A DNA stretch of 64,000 bases from Sphingomonas faeni. Lineage in GTDB: Bacteria; Pseudomonadota; Alphaproteobacteria; Sphingomonadales; Sphingomonadaceae. The stretch is taken from the NCBI RefSeq assembly GCF_030817315.1, contig NZ_JAUSZF010000001.1, positions 630,001 through 694,000 on the forward strand. Reading direction: 5' to 3'. Each line of letters starts with the position of its first letter. Positions within the stretch are counted from its first letter, which is position 1. The notes beneath the pieces are model-generated. The model did not search any database, was not told the origin of the DNA, and worked only from the letters and a program-made list of their open reading frames with translations. The translations under genes were made by a program, and so were the position numbers. Positions 8,571-18,205 of the stretch are shown one piece after another.

Positions 8571-11500
8571 ATGACATCTGCTGCTCGTGCACACTTGCTT
8601 GCGACCACGCTTCTCATGGGAGCGGCAACGCTCGCCACGCCAGCGTTCGCGCAGGTCCAGGGTGACAATTCGGGGATCCGCGCTGGCGGCGCGACCGCGA
8701 CCCAGGCGACCACGCCAGGCGCGAATGCTCAGGGCGAAGTCGGCATGACGACGTCGGAAGCAGCGCCCTCTGAGGAAAACAGCCAAGGCGACATCGTCGT
8801 TACCGGCTCGCTGATCAAGAACCCGGCACTGATCGCATCGGCACCGGTCACCGTGATCGGGCAGGAGGAAATTCAGCTTCGTCAGTCGAACACCGCAGAA
8901 GACGTTCTGCGCACGCTCCCAGGCGCGACTCCGAGTATCGGTTCGGCTGTGAACAACGGCAATGGCGGCGCATCCTACGTCGATCTCCGCGGCCTCGGTT
9001 CGTTCCGCAACGTCGTGCTGATCGACGGCAACCGCATCGCGCCATCGGGCCTGCTGGGCCGCGTCGATCTTAACAATATTCCGCTCGCGCTGGTCGAACG
9101 CGTTGACTCGCTGACCGGCGGTGCCGCCACCACCTACGGTGCCGATGCCGTTTCTGGCGTCGTCAACTTCATTACCCGGTCGGATTTCTCGGGTATCGAT
9201 GCATCGGTATCGAACCAGATCACCGAGCGTGGCGACGGTGCTTATTTCCGCGGCGACATCACGATCGGCGCGAATTTCGACGACGGCCGCGGCAATGCAG
9301 TGTTCTCGGTAGGCTATCAGCAGTCTGATCCCGTCTATCAGGGCGAGCGCGACTATTCGATCCAGAACTACGACTCGTTCTCGGGCGCATCGAGCGGCTC
9401 GGGCACGACGACTCCGTCGGTGTTCTCGCTGGGCGGGCGTCGCCAGATTAATCCGGCCACCGGCGCATTGACGTCGACTGTCACGCCGTTCAACTTCAAC
9501 CCGTACAACATCTTCCAGACGCCGTTCGAGCGTTTCAACATGTACGGCGCGGGCCATTACGCGGTTTCGGACACGGTCGAGGTCTATACGCGCGGCCTGT
9601 TCTCGAAGAACACGGTCAACACGATCATCGCACCGTCGGGCGTGTTCAATTCGTCGATCGTCGTTCCGCTGTCGAACCCGTATCTGCCGGCGGCAGCGCG
9701 GTCGCAGTTTTGCGCCGCCTCGGGAATTACCGTTGCGCAGTGCGCTGCGGCATCGACCGCACTCCTGCCAACCGACCCCAACTTTCGCACAATCACGACC
9801 AACCTCGCGCGTCGCACGACCGAAGTCGGACCGCGCATCTCCAATTATCAGACGACCATCTTCGATTATCGCGCTGGCGTGAAGGTAGGCCTGACGGACG
9901 GCATCAAGCTGGACGTATCGGGCGGCTATGGCGAATCCGAGAATACGCAGACGCTGCAGGGCTATGTCCTGACGTCGCGCGTGCGTTCGGCGGTCTACGC
10001 GACCAATACCACGACCTGCCTGACTGGCGCACCACAGGGTGCCGCAATTGATGCCGGCAGCGGCTGTGTCCCGCTCAACGTCTTTGGCGCCGACGGTTCG
10101 ATCACGCCTGCGATGACCAACTACATCACGGGCGAGAGCACGTCGACGGTCCGGACGTCGCTGGCTCAGGCCCGTGCGGTCCTGAACGGCGATTTCGGCT
10201 TTGCATCACCGTTCGCAACCGACGCGATCGGTTTCGCCGCCGGTGGCGAGTACCGCAAGTATCGCGCATCGCAGCGTTCGGACACGCTGGCGCAGACGGC
10301 AGGCGAGTTGGGTGGTGCCGGTGGTGCTGCACCGAACATCGACGGCGGCTATGAAGTGAGCGAAGGCTTCGGCGAGCTCATCGCGCCGCTGATCCAGGAC
10401 AAGCCTTTCTTCCGGAGTCTGACGCTCGAAGCCGGCGCGCGCTATTCGCACTACAAGGTGTTCGCGAATTCGGCACCGACCTTCAACACGACGACCTACA
10501 AGGCAGGCGGAAGCTGGGAGCCGGCAATGGGCCTCAAGGTACGCGGCATGTACCAGCGCGCCGTACGTGCGCCGAACATCAGCGAGCTGTTCTCGCCGGT
10601 GAACACGGGCCTGACCAACTTGGCGACGGATCGGTGCGCCGGCTCCGCACCAGTGGGCAACGCAGACCTCCGCGCGGTGTGCCTCGCCCAGGGTGCACCC
10701 GCGTCGACAATTGGCCTCATCGCCATTCCGACCGCAGGCCAGGCGAACATCACGTCCGGTGGCAATCTGGACCTGCGTCCCGAGAAATCGGACAGTTACA
10801 CGCTCGGCGTCGTACTGCAGCCCACGCAGTTCGTGCCCGGCCTGTCGATCACGGTCGATTACTACAACATCAAGATCAAGGGAGCGATTTCGCAGTTCGC
10901 ACCGGGCGACATCATCTCGGCGTGTTTCGACAACATCAACGCCGCCAGCGCGACCAGCCCGGCCTGCCTTGCGATCTCGCGCAACCCGGTTACGGGCGGT
11001 CTCGATGGCGATCCTGCAACGACGCGTGGCCTGCTTGCCGCGATCTCGAACCTCGGCGTGGTCAAGACGGATGGTATCGATCTCGGGGTGAACTATCGCA
11101 CGCCGATCACAGAAGGCGTCAAGTTGGCGCTGGCCTTCCAGGGCAACTGGTCGAAATCGTCCAAGTTCCAGGCGGCACCTGGCCTGCTCAACCGTGAGTG
11201 CATCGGCTTCTACTCGGTCAACTGCGGTGGCGCGGCAAGCGCGGTTGCGGGGGGCTCCGGGTCGATCCAGCCGGAATTTACCTGGAACACGCGTGCGACG
11301 TTGACGTTCGCCGACAACATCGACGTGTCGGTACTTTGGCGCCACATCGACGGCGTCCGCCAGGAGCCGGACGATATCGCCAACGGCAACGGCGAGGCGT
11401 TTGTCGGTAACCTCACGGGCGGCGCGTTGGCTGGCCAGAGTGTGGACTTCACGCGTATCCCGTCGTTCGACTACTTCGATCTGGCGACCCGCATCGGCAT

Positions 11501-11669
11501 CGCCGAGAATTTCGACCTGACCATCACCGTCAGCAATCTGCTCGACAAGCAGCCGCCACTCGTCGGCTCGACGGTGGGTTCGACCAGCTTCAACAGCGGC
11601 AACACCTATCCGTCGACCTATGACGCGCTGGGCCGTCGCTTCTCGGTTGGTGCGCGCCTGCACTTCTAG
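8571..11669 (+). CDS. TonB-dependent receptor
   Basis: 1032 aa from the ATG at 8571. An in-frame ATG 90 bases upstream adds a basic stretch with no signal character. The signal peptide ends PAFAQ. A spacer rich in Ala/Thr/Gly is followed by the TonB box/plug region (DIVVTGSLIK, then VTVIGQEEI) and a plug domain with NTAEDVLRTLPG and VDLRGLG. A long 22-strand barrel ends with SNLLDK and the C-terminal aromatic residue of outer-membrane proteins (ARLHF). Such receptors import a bound ligand across the outer membrane using TonB energy. The ligand is unknown. The gene is followed by a strong terminator, so it is probably monocistronic. Confidence 0.95.
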   Translation: MTSAARAHLLATTLLMGAATLATPAFAQVQGDNSGIRAGGATATQATTPGANAQGEVGMTTSEAAPSEENSQGDIVVTGSLIKNPALIASAPVTVIGQEEIQLRQSNTAEDVLRTLPGATPSIGSAVNNGNGGASYVDLRGLGSFRNVVLIDGNRIAPSGLLGRVDLNNIPLALVERVDSLTGGAATTYGADAVSGVVNFITRSDFSGIDASVSNQITERGDGAYFRGDITIGANFDDGRGNAVFSVGYQQSDPVYQGERDYSIQNYDSFSGASSGSGTTTPSVFSLGGRRQINPATGALTSTVTPFNFNPYNIFQTPFERFNMYGAGHYAVSDTVEVYTRGLFSKNTVNTIIAPSGVFNSSIVVPLSNPYLPAAARSQFCAASGITVAQCAAASTALLPTDPNFRTITTNLARRTTEVGPRISNYQTTIFDYRAGVKVGLTDGIKLDVSGGYGESENTQTLQGYVLTSRVRSAVYATNTTTCLTGAPQGAAIDAGSGCVPLNVFGADGSITPAMTNYITGESTSTVRTSLAQARAVLNGDFGFASPFATDAIGFAAGGEYRKYRASQRSDTLAQTAGELGGAGGAAPNIDGGYEVSEGFGELIAPLIQDKPFFRSLTLEAGARYSHYKVFANSAPTFNTTTYKAGGSWEPAMGLKVRGMYQRAVRAPNISELFSPVNTGLTNLATDRCAGSAPVGNADLRAVCLAQGAPASTIGLIAIPTAGQANITSGGNLDLRPEKSDSYTLGVVLQPTQFVPGLSITVDYYNIKIKGAISQFAPGDIISACFDNINAASATSPACLAISRNPVTGGLDGDPATTRGLLAAISNLGVVKTDGIDLGVNYRTPITEGVKLALAFQGNWSKSSKFQAAPGLLNRECIGFYSVNCGGAASAVAGGSGSIQPEFTWNTRATLTFADNIDVSVLWRHIDGVRQEPDDIANGNGEAFVGNLTGGALAGQSVDFTRIPSFDYFDLATRIGIAENFDLTITVSNLLDKQPPLVGSTVGSTSFNSGNTYPSTYDALGRRFSVGARLHF

Positions 11670-11691
11670 GATCCGCGCCGATCCGAACTGG

Positions 11692-11723
11692 AAGGGTGGC
11701 TTTTCGGAGCCACCCTTTTTTTT
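11692..11723 (+). terminator. Rho-independent terminator after the TonB receptor
   Basis: AAGGGTGGC at 11692-11700 pairs with GCCACCCTT from 11709, across an eight-base loop, and is followed by a run of T to 11723. It lies 23 bases after the receptor stop codon. Confidence 0.88.
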
Positions 11724-11841
11724 GTCTGCGCAAGACCGGCCGATCGATGATTGGGGCTCGTTGCGATACCGACGCAATTCGATACACGGGCGGTTGGGTC
11801 ACCTGACGACAGGGCCCAGGAGGCAGTCGCGCTGGCGGCTC

Positions 11842-12903
11842 TCAGCCCAGCAACGGTAGAGGTGGATCCAGCGCTACGCCGGCACCGCGCGCGACCGCTT
11901 CGGCCCAGACCAGCACCTTGTCGATCTCGTCCCCATACAGCGCGGCGCCGTCGATCTGCTCGCGGGTGCGGTCGGCAGCGCGGTACGCCTTGCCGTCCTT
12001 TGCGTTGCGGCGGAACGCGTCGCTGCTGGCCAACGCGTCGATGGTGCCTGGATCGTCGGGCAAACCTAACAGCGTACAGATCGCCGCCAGCGCGGGGCGC
12101 GGCGAGGCGAGTAGCGTCTCGCTCTGCAACGATCGTACCCGCCCCGGAAATCGCGCCGCCAGCGAGGCGAACAGGTCGGCCTGCGCGATCCATCCGACCG
12201 CCGCGACTTGCAGGTCGGTCAGCCGGAAATAATCCTCAGGCGCAAAGCCGAGATCGACCATGCCGTCGGCGAGTTGCTTGGCGAGCAACTCGCGCACCCA
12301 TAGCCGCCCCCACATCCCCTTGCGCGCGATCGACGTCAGGAACACCCGGAGCGGCGCGTAGAGCAGGATGGCCCGTGCCTCTGGGCGGATCGTCAACATC
12401 GTCGGCGCGAGTGCGTTAACGACGTTCGAGGGTTTGATGATCACCGCCTCGCCTGGCTGGAACGAGCGCGACAGGAGGGTAAGTGCGCCATCAAGCCGGT
12501 CCGCGATCAGGGCAGGGTTACCGCCTCGGTGGCGCCACCCAACCAAATCGTTGAGGATTACAGGCTCCTTCAGCGTGGAAGAAAACCCTACGCGGTCCAG
12601 TGCCTGCGCTAGCAATGTCGAGCAGCAATAGGCCGAATGAAAAATGAAATGGACCGGATCGACACGCTGGATGGCAGCGATGGCCTCGCGTCGCGCTACG
12701 ACGACCGGGTTCGCGGCGGTGGGTAGATGTTCGTCGATCAGGAAGGTCGCTGCCGCGCGCATCGCCCGATGTGCGGCGACCAGATGAACGGCGTCGCGGT
12801 CCGGATCGTAGCGATGTGCGAGCCAGCAAGGATCGGCAATCCGTGCAGCATTGCCGGTCGTGCTCCTATCCGTGAGTGGAGCGTTTTGAGCTGGGTTTGT
12901 CAT
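11842..12903 (-). CDS. Sulfotransferase-like P-loop protein
   Basis: 353 aa from the ATG at 12903. A GTG at 12987 would add 28 residues that lack recognisable features. A P-loop-like segment FHSAYCCSTLLAQALDRVG (about residue 88 in this form) and a later IIKPSNVVN resemble the PAPS-binding elements of the sulfotransferase superfamily, with Cys residues in the loop. The motif is divergent from classical sulfotransferases, so true PAPS-dependent activity is inferred only. The neighbours are the TonB receptor and two TPR-hydroxylases, suggesting a shared peptide- or protein-modifying role. Confidence 0.6.
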   Translation of the reverse strand: MTNPAQNAPLTDRSTTGNAARIADPCWLAHRYDPDRDAVHLVAAHRAMRAAATFLIDEHLPTAANPVVVARREAIAAIQRVDPVHFIFHSAYCCSTLLAQALDRVGFSSTLKEPVILNDLVGWRHRGGNPALIADRLDGALTLLSRSFQPGEAVIIKPSNVVNALAPTMLTIRPEARAILLYAPLRVFLTSIARKGMWGRLWVRELLAKQLADGMVDLGFAPEDYFRLTDLQVAAVGWIAQADLFASLAARFPGRVRSLQSETLLASPRPALAAICTLLGLPDDPGTIDALASSDAFRRNAKDGKAYRAADRTREQIDGAALYGDEIDKVLVWAEAVARGAGVALDPPLPLLG

Positions 12904-13037
12904 CGCAGCTGGATCGCATATCGCGCTCGGGTTCGCCACCGACCATGCACATTCCCAAACCGTCGGATTTCGATTGTGGGCCGACACAAATAGGGCATGA
13001 TGCTGACCGTTACGAAATTTAAAAATGGGTGGAAGAT

Positions 13038-13298
13038 ATGAGGCAGATCATGATCGGGTTGGCATTCGCCCTCGTGGCGACCCCGGTTGTCGCACAGCAG
13101 CCGTCAGCAAAAACCGCCGTGACCGACAAGGCGCCCGTCAAGCCGGAGCGCATGATCTGCAAGCGATCTGCGCCGGCGGGATCGTTGATCGAAACGCGTC
13201 GTGATTGCCACACCCGGGCGGAATGGGGCCAGATCGCGCAAGCCGCTCGCGCGACGGGACAGGACATGGTCGATCGCTCCGCGACCGGCGGCCACTGA
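13038..13298 (+). CDS. Small secreted Cys-containing protein
   Basis: 86 aa from the ATG at 13038, with a purine-rich GGAAG just upstream. A GTG nine bases earlier is an alternative. The signal peptide ends VVAQQ. The mature part has a conserved-looking core MICKRSAPAGSLIETRRDCH then TRAEWGQIA, with two Cys. Small proteins with this Cys/Arg core and a TRAEW segment occur often in sphingomonads, and their function is unknown. It lies immediately upstream of the TPR-hydroxylase on the same strand. Confidence 0.7.
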   Translation: MRQIMIGLAFALVATPVVAQQPSAKTAVTDKAPVKPERMICKRSAPAGSLIETRRDCHTRAEWGQIAQAARATGQDMVDRSATGGH

Positions 13299-13324
13299 GC
13301 GAGCCTCACGGCCTTCATGAACAC

Positions 13325-14605
13325 TTGCGAGACCGCGCGGTTGGACAGCTGCTGCGTGATATCGATCGCGCGCAACGTGCTGGCAACCGGGATCGGGCTG
13401 GCGCAGCGTTCCGCGAGATCCTGACGATCGCACCAGACCATCCCGTCGCGCTCAACGCGCTGGGGATGGCGGCACTCGGGCGCGACGACCACGCCGCTGC
13501 TGGGTATTTCGCGCGTGCAGCGGACGCCGATCCCGCCGCGGCGCCGCTCTGGATGAACCTGGCGAGCGCGTATCGCGGGCTTGGCGATGCCACGGCGGAA
13601 CAGGCCGCACTGGAGCGGGCGCTGGCGCTCGACCAGCGTAATCTGATGGCAAACGTGCGTCTCGCCGAGCTGCACGACAGGATCGGCAATGTCGCGCAGG
13701 CGGCGTTCCGCTGGGGTGGGGTGGCGACGATCGTCCAATTGATAGCGGATCGATCGCCACCGCTCGAACAATTGCTGGCGCGAGCATCCGAGCGGATCGC
13801 GCTCCACACGCGCGTCCTCTCGGACGATGTCGACGCTGCGATGCAGCCGCTGCGGGCTGGCGCGAGTCCTGCGCAACGCCGGCGGTTCGACGCGTGCGTC
13901 GATGCGATGCTCGGGCGTCGGACGATCTATGCACCGGCGCCGCACGGGATGCATTTCCCATTCCTGCCGGCCGATGAATTCTTCTCGCGCGATCAGTTCG
14001 GGTGGCTCGCCGATTTCGAGGCGGCGACGCCCGCGATCCGTGCCGAGTTGGAGGTGCTGCTCGCCGAGCCATCGTCCGACTTCACGCCTTATGTCGCGAT
14101 GCCGGCGGGCACGCCAGCCAATCGGTGGAGCCCACTCGATCGCTCGGACCAATGGAGCGCACGTTATCTGTGGCGCTACGGCGTCCGCGACGATGCGGTC
14201 TGCGCGCGCTGTCCGCAGACCGCGGCGATCCTCGATGCGCTGCCGCTGGCGGATATTCGGGGCCGCGCACCGACCGCATTTTTTTCCATTCTGAAGCCCG
14301 GCACGCATTTGCCGCCGCACACCGGGGTCAGCAACATTCGCTCGGTCGTGCACCTACCGCTGATCGTGCCCGACGGATGCGGGTTCCGCGTGGGCGGCGA
14401 GACCCGCGAATGGCGTGTCGGCGAGGCGTTCGTGTTCGACGATACGATCGAGCATGAGGCTTGGAACGATGGCGACACGATCCGTGCGGTTCTGATCGTC
14501 GATGTCTGGAATCCCCATCTGACGCGTGACGAGACAATCATGCTCCGTCACCTGTTCGGATCCCTTGGCAATAAGCTCGGCAACAGCGGAGATATCGTCG
14601 ACTGA
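13325..14605 (+). CDS. TPR-containing aspartyl/asparaginyl beta-hydroxylase
   Basis: About 426 aa if a TTG at 13325 is used. The frame is open upstream, but that part overlaps the preceding small gene, and no ATG fits, so the start is uncertain. The first 110 residues are TPR-like helices (AGAAFREILTIAPDHP and similar repeats). The C-terminal domain is of the Asp_Arg_Hydrox type (PF05118), with LKPGTHLPPHTG (about residue 323) and FDDTIEHEAWN (about 373). These give the two iron-binding His of a 2-oxoglutarate oxygenase lacking the usual carboxylate ligand. The family hydroxylates Asp/Asn side chains or lipid A acyl chains. Convergent with a paralogue at 14640. Confidence 0.85.
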   Translation: MRDRAVGQLLRDIDRAQRAGNRDRAGAAFREILTIAPDHPVALNALGMAALGRDDHAAAGYFARAADADPAAAPLWMNLASAYRGLGDATAEQAALERALALDQRNLMANVRLAELHDRIGNVAQAAFRWGGVATIVQLIADRSPPLEQLLARASERIALHTRVLSDDVDAAMQPLRAGASPAQRRRFDACVDAMLGRRTIYAPAPHGMHFPFLPADEFFSRDQFGWLADFEAATPAIRAELEVLLAEPSSDFTPYVAMPAGTPANRWSPLDRSDQWSARYLWRYGVRDDAVCARCPQTAAILDALPLADIRGRAPTAFFSILKPGTHLPPHTGVSNIRSVVHLPLIVPDGCGFRVGGETREWRVGEAFVFDDTIEHEAWNDGDTIRAVLIVDVWNPHLTRDETIMLRHLFGSLGNKLGNSGDIVD

Positions 14606-14639
14606 GCTCGGTGCCGACGGATTCCCGGCAGCGATGGGC

Positions 14640-15818
14640 TCAGCCCGCGTCGACCGCCGCGCCCTGATAGGTGTCGATAGCCTCGAAGATATCGGTCAAC
14701 GCCGCGCGTTCGTCGGCAGTTAGTTCAGGCCGCCAAACCTCGAACAGGAGCACGATCCGCGAGTCCGTGCCGCGGTTCCACGCCTCATGCTCGAACGAAT
14801 CGTCGAAGATCAGCATCTCACCGGTCTGCCACGCACGCGCCTCCGCGCCGACCCGCAGCCCGCATCCATCGGGTGCGATCAGCGGCAGATGACAGATGAG
14901 CCGCGTATTGAGCATTCCGTGATGTGGCAGGATGTGGGTGCCCGGCTTCAGCAACGAGAAGATCGCCATCGGCGAGCGGCCCGCGATCACTGGGATTGGT
15001 GCATGGTCAAGCGCGGCCATGGTGTGCGGGCAGGACGATGCGTTCGGTTCGACGCGCTCGCCACCGCGCCACAACTGGAACGCGCTCCAGCTTGGATCGT
15101 CGAGCAGCGGGTTGGCTGGCGCGGGGCGATCGGCCGTCGATTGAACATAGGGTGCGAAACCCTGTTCGGCGGCCACGACGCTTTCGAGTTCGGCGCGCAT
15201 TTCCGCAGTTTGGGCTTCGATGGCGGCAACCCATGCGAACTCATCGCGCTCGAAGAACGCGCGTTGCGCAAGTCCGGGAAAATAGAACATCGACGGCTGT
15301 TGCAGATACAGGTCGCTCCGCCCGAGTAGCAGATCGAGCGCGTACCTGACGCGCCCGCCCGACGCGCCTGCTGTCAGACAAGTCCCGGCTAGTGCATCGC
15401 CGAGATGTTCTGCGAACCGTTTGGCGCAATCCGCCAAGAACGCCTCGCCCGCCCTCAGCATCGGCACGAGCGCAGGCGCGATCGTCGCATTCGGAAGCGC
15501 AGCGACGTTCAGCGCGGTCCGATAAAAAGATTGCGCCGCGCGATCGTCGCCACGTCGGACCTTAAGCGCGGCCATCGTCAACAGCGCAGCGAGATGGCGC
15601 GGTTCGGCTGCCAGGAACTGCACCAATGCCGTTTCCGCCTCATCGTCGCGGCCGAGCGATTGCGCCGCCTGAGCGATCAGGAACCACGGCGCGGGCATGC
15701 CCGGCGCACCATCGCGTAAAAGGGACAACATGTCATACGCGCGTTCCGCGTTACCGTTGCGGAGCGCGGCCATGCCGTCGCGCGCGAGCGATTCAGCTTG
15801 CGGCCGGGTCAGTTGCAT
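14640..15818 (-). CDS. TPR-containing aspartyl/asparaginyl beta-hydroxylase (paralogue)
   Basis: 392 aa. The N-terminal half is Ala/Leu/Arg-rich TPR-like helices (ALRNGNAERAYDMLSLL, then ETALVQFLAAEPRHL). The C-terminal domain from about residue 285 repeats the pattern of the convergent neighbour: FSLLKPGTHILPHHG, CHLPLIAPDGCGLRVG and FDDSFEHEAWNRG, so both predicted iron-binding His are present. The substrate is unknown. The gene pair shares layout and motifs, implying duplication followed by inversion, with only 34 bases between the two stop codons. ATG start at 15818. Confidence 0.87.
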   Translation of the reverse strand: MQLTRPQAESLARDGMAALRNGNAERAYDMLSLLRDGAPGMPAPWFLIAQAAQSLGRDDEAETALVQFLAAEPRHLAALLTMAALKVRRGDDRAAQSFYRTALNVAALPNATIAPALVPMLRAGEAFLADCAKRFAEHLGDALAGTCLTAGASGGRVRYALDLLLGRSDLYLQQPSMFYFPGLAQRAFFERDEFAWVAAIEAQTAEMRAELESVVAAEQGFAPYVQSTADRPAPANPLLDDPSWSAFQLWRGGERVEPNASSCPHTMAALDHAPIPVIAGRSPMAIFSLLKPGTHILPHHGMLNTRLICHLPLIAPDGCGLRVGAEARAWQTGEMLIFDDSFEHEAWNRGTDSRIVLLFEVWRPELTADERAALTDIFEAIDTYQGAAVDAG

Positions 15819-16300
15819 TCCCTAGTCTACAGCGATGTGGGTGCGCATGCCAAGTGCGGCGGCTAAAGCAGCACTGCGATGACCCAGTCCCGCACGCGCA
15901 AACGCAATTGGCTTTGCATCAGTTCGGAAAGCCTCCTCCGCAAACGTACTTTAGCGACGCTGCTCAGTCAGACGCTCGTCTACCGCAGCAACTAGCGGGG
16001 TAGGGCGTCTCGCGTCGGCTGCCTTGGTTCGTTCGTCCATCACTGCCACCACCGGTTAGGAGGCTGCGGGGAGCGCGGCGCCCCGGCTACGCGCTTCACG
16101 CGATCGGTTCTTAACGACAGCCGCAGTTCGAGGTGTGCATTGTCGAACAGGCGGTAAACCCGGCGCCACCTAAAATGTGATCGCGGCGATAAGCATGCTC
16201 GAGCGACGCAGCGCGGCGATCCTTCCGCGGTCACGCAATGCGCGCATTCGATTGTGCTAAGGGCGTGAATTTTCTGATATGATACAGGAAGATCAATAGT
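15819..16300. other. Intergenic region without a recognisable gene
   Basis: About 480 bases between the start of the hydroxylase gene and the tRNA-Gln. It should hold the promoter of the hydroxylase at its left end. A 64-codon frame on the minus strand (16040-16234) has no recognisable domain. Nothing else is supported. Confidence 0.45.
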
Positions 16301-16375
16301 TGGCTGGGGCGGCAGGGTTCGAACCTGCGCATGGCGGCATCAAAAGCCGCTGCCTTACCACTTGGCGACGCCCCA
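16301..16375 (-). tRNA. tRNA-Gln (TTG)
   Basis: On the minus strand the sequence begins TGGGGCG and ends CGCCCCAGCCA, a complete 7-bp acceptor stem with encoded CCA. The anticodon stem GCGGC/GCCGC encloses loop TTTTGAT, so the anticodon is TTG (Gln). The T-arm contains GGTTCGAACC. It starts 52 bases downstream of the ilvE stop on the same strand. Confidence 0.96.
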
Positions 16376-16427
16376 ACAGAGGCGGCCTTATAGCGGGGCG
16401 GCGGCCTGTGAAAAGCCCTTGCGGACG

Positions 16428-17537
16428 TCAATCGGCGAGATGGTGCAGCCAGTTGTTCTCGTCGGGGGCGGTGCCGCGCTGGATCGAGACGAGCGCGTCG
16501 CGCATCCGCATCGTCAGCGCACCGGGAGCACCATCGCCGATCGTGAAGCGGCCCTCGGGACTCGCTACTGTACCGATCGGAGTCACGACCGCAGCGGTGC
16601 CGCAGGCGAACGCCTCGACCAGCCGTCCGCTCGCCGCGTCGGCGCGCCACTGGTCGAAGGTGTAGCCTTCCTCGCGGACCTCGATGCCGTTCGCGCGTGC
16701 GAGCGTCAGGATCGAGTCGCGCGTGATGCCGGGCAGGATCGTGCCGGTGAGGGCCGGGGTCGCCATGCTGCCGTCGTCGAACACGAAGAAGATGTTCATG
16801 CCGCCGAGTTCCTCGACCCAGCGGCGTTCGGCGGCATCGAGGAAGACGACCTGGTCGCAGCCGTTGCGGATCGCTTCGGACTGCGCGAGCAGGCTGGCCG
16901 CGTAGTTGCCGCCGCACTTGGCCGCGCCGGTGCCGCCCTGAGCAGCGCGCGTGTATTGCTGACTCACCCAGATCGACACCGTGGGTGCGCCGCCCTTGAA
17001 ATAGGCGCCGACAGACGAGGCGAGCACCATGTAGAGATATTCGGCGGACGGCTTCACGCCGAGGAAGACTTCGGACGCGAACATGAACGGGCGCAGGTAC
17101 AGCGCGCCGCCATTGCTTTCCGGGATCCAGTTCGCATCGGTCTTCACCAGCCGCTCGACCGATTCGAGGAACAGCTCGGTCGGCAGTTCGGGCATCGCGA
17201 GACGCCGCGCCGAATCCTGGAAGCGACGCGCGTTGGCCTCGGGGCGGAACAGCGCGGTGCGGCCGTCGGCGAGTCGATACGCCTTCATTCCCTCGAAAAT
17301 CTCTTGCGCATAATGCAGCACCGACGAGGCCGGATCGATCGTCAGCGGCGCACGCGCGGTGATGCGCGCGTCATGCCAGCCCTCGGTCTCGCTGTAGCGG
17401 ATCATCGCCATGTGATCGGTAAAGACACGCCCGAAACCGGGGTCGATCAGCCGCTTTGCACGCTCGTTTGCCTCTACCGGGGTCGCGTTGGGTTCGTGCC
17501 GGAAGGTTGCGGATTGCGCAAATGCTGGAGCGGACAT
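16428..17537 (-). CDS. ilvE: Branched-chain amino acid aminotransferase
   Basis: 369 aa, a PLP fold-type IV enzyme of the longer (type II) BCAT group. Visible hallmarks are YAQEIFEGMKAYR (about residue 78), LYLRPFMFASE, the PLP-lysine in GTGAAKCGGNYA (about 205), EELGGMNIFF (about 243) and GTAAVVTPIG. It transfers amino groups between glutamate and the keto acids of Leu, Ile and Val. It is divergently transcribed from a MarR regulator 42 bases away, which may respond to a related metabolite, although MarR members next to ilvE are often unrelated. Confidence 0.95.
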   Translation of the reverse strand: MSAPAFAQSATFRHEPNATPVEANERAKRLIDPGFGRVFTDHMAMIRYSETEGWHDARITARAPLTIDPASSVLHYAQEIFEGMKAYRLADGRTALFRPEANARRFQDSARRLAMPELPTELFLESVERLVKTDANWIPESNGGALYLRPFMFASEVFLGVKPSAEYLYMVLASSVGAYFKGGAPTVSIWVSQQYTRAAQGGTGAAKCGGNYAASLLAQSEAIRNGCDQVVFLDAAERRWVEELGGMNIFFVFDDGSMATPALTGTILPGITRDSILTLARANGIEVREEGYTFDQWRADAASGRLVEAFACGTAAVVTPIGTVASPEGRFTIGDGAPGALTMRMRDALVSIQRGTAPDENNWLHHLAD

Positions 17538-17579
17538 CGAAAATCTCTCTCGTGGCGGGGTTGCCGACGACTACGGGCG

Positions 17580-18086
17580 ATGTCTAAACCGGTCAACATG
17601 TCTGCCACAGCTTCGTCCGCTTCACCCCTGTTCCTTCGCGAACCCGAACTCCGCCGCGGCATGGAGCTGCTGTATTTCGGCTATAGTCACCTGACCCGAT
17701 CGATCGATCAGGGGCTGGCCGAGGAGGGGCTGGGCCGCGCGCACCACCGGGCGTTGTACTTCATCGCGCGCAAGCCCGACATGACGGTGAGTGAATTGCT
17801 CTCGCTGTTGGCGATCACCAAGCAGTCGCTCGGCCGTGTGCTGAACGAACTCGCAGAGCGCAAGCTGGTCGAGACGCGGCCGGGCGAGCGCGATCGGCGG
17901 CAACGGCTGCTGCGGCTGACGGCCGAGGGTTCGAAGATGGAGCGCGAACTGTTCGAGGCGGCGCGGATACGGATGGCCGAGGCGTATGCCAGCGCGGGAC
18001 AGAGCGCGGTGTCCGGGTTCTGGGCGGTACTCGAAGGACTGGTCCCCGAAGCCGACCGGTCGCAGGTTTTCGGCTTGCGCGGCTAG
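17580..18086 (+). CDS. MarR-family transcriptional regulator
   Basis: 168 aa from the ATG at 17580. A second ATG at 17598 is possible. The frame continues open upstream through the ilvE gene, but only as a shadow. The winged-helix core is clear: LGRAHHRALYFIARKPDMTV, then SELLSLLAITKQSLGRVLNEL (recognition helix) and the wing [17 protein letters not shown]. MarR dimers bind palindromes in divergent promoters and release on ligand binding. The 42-base gap to ilvE is the obvious place for an operator. Confidence 0.9.
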   Translation: MSKPVNMSATASSASPLFLREPELRRGMELLYFGYSHLTRSIDQGLAEEGLGRAHHRALYFIARKPDMTVSELLSLLAITKQSLGRVLNELAERKLVETRPGERDRRQRLLRLTAEGSKMERELFEAARIRMAEAYASAGQSAVSGFWAVLEGLVPEADRSQVFGLRG

Positions 18087-18205
18087 GGAGTCGGTACAAG
18101 GCAGGCGGGACAATTTGGCGTTGACGCCGCCGCCAGGACTGTGGCACTCGGCCGACCATCGAAAGCCGGTGCACGCACCGGAGCGACAGGCGTAGATCGC
18201 CATCC

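Noticed and set aside
16040-16234. 64-codon minus-strand frame upstream of tRNA-Gln
   Set aside because: No start signal, domain or export signal was seen. It could be a gene remnant, but nothing in it is recognisable.
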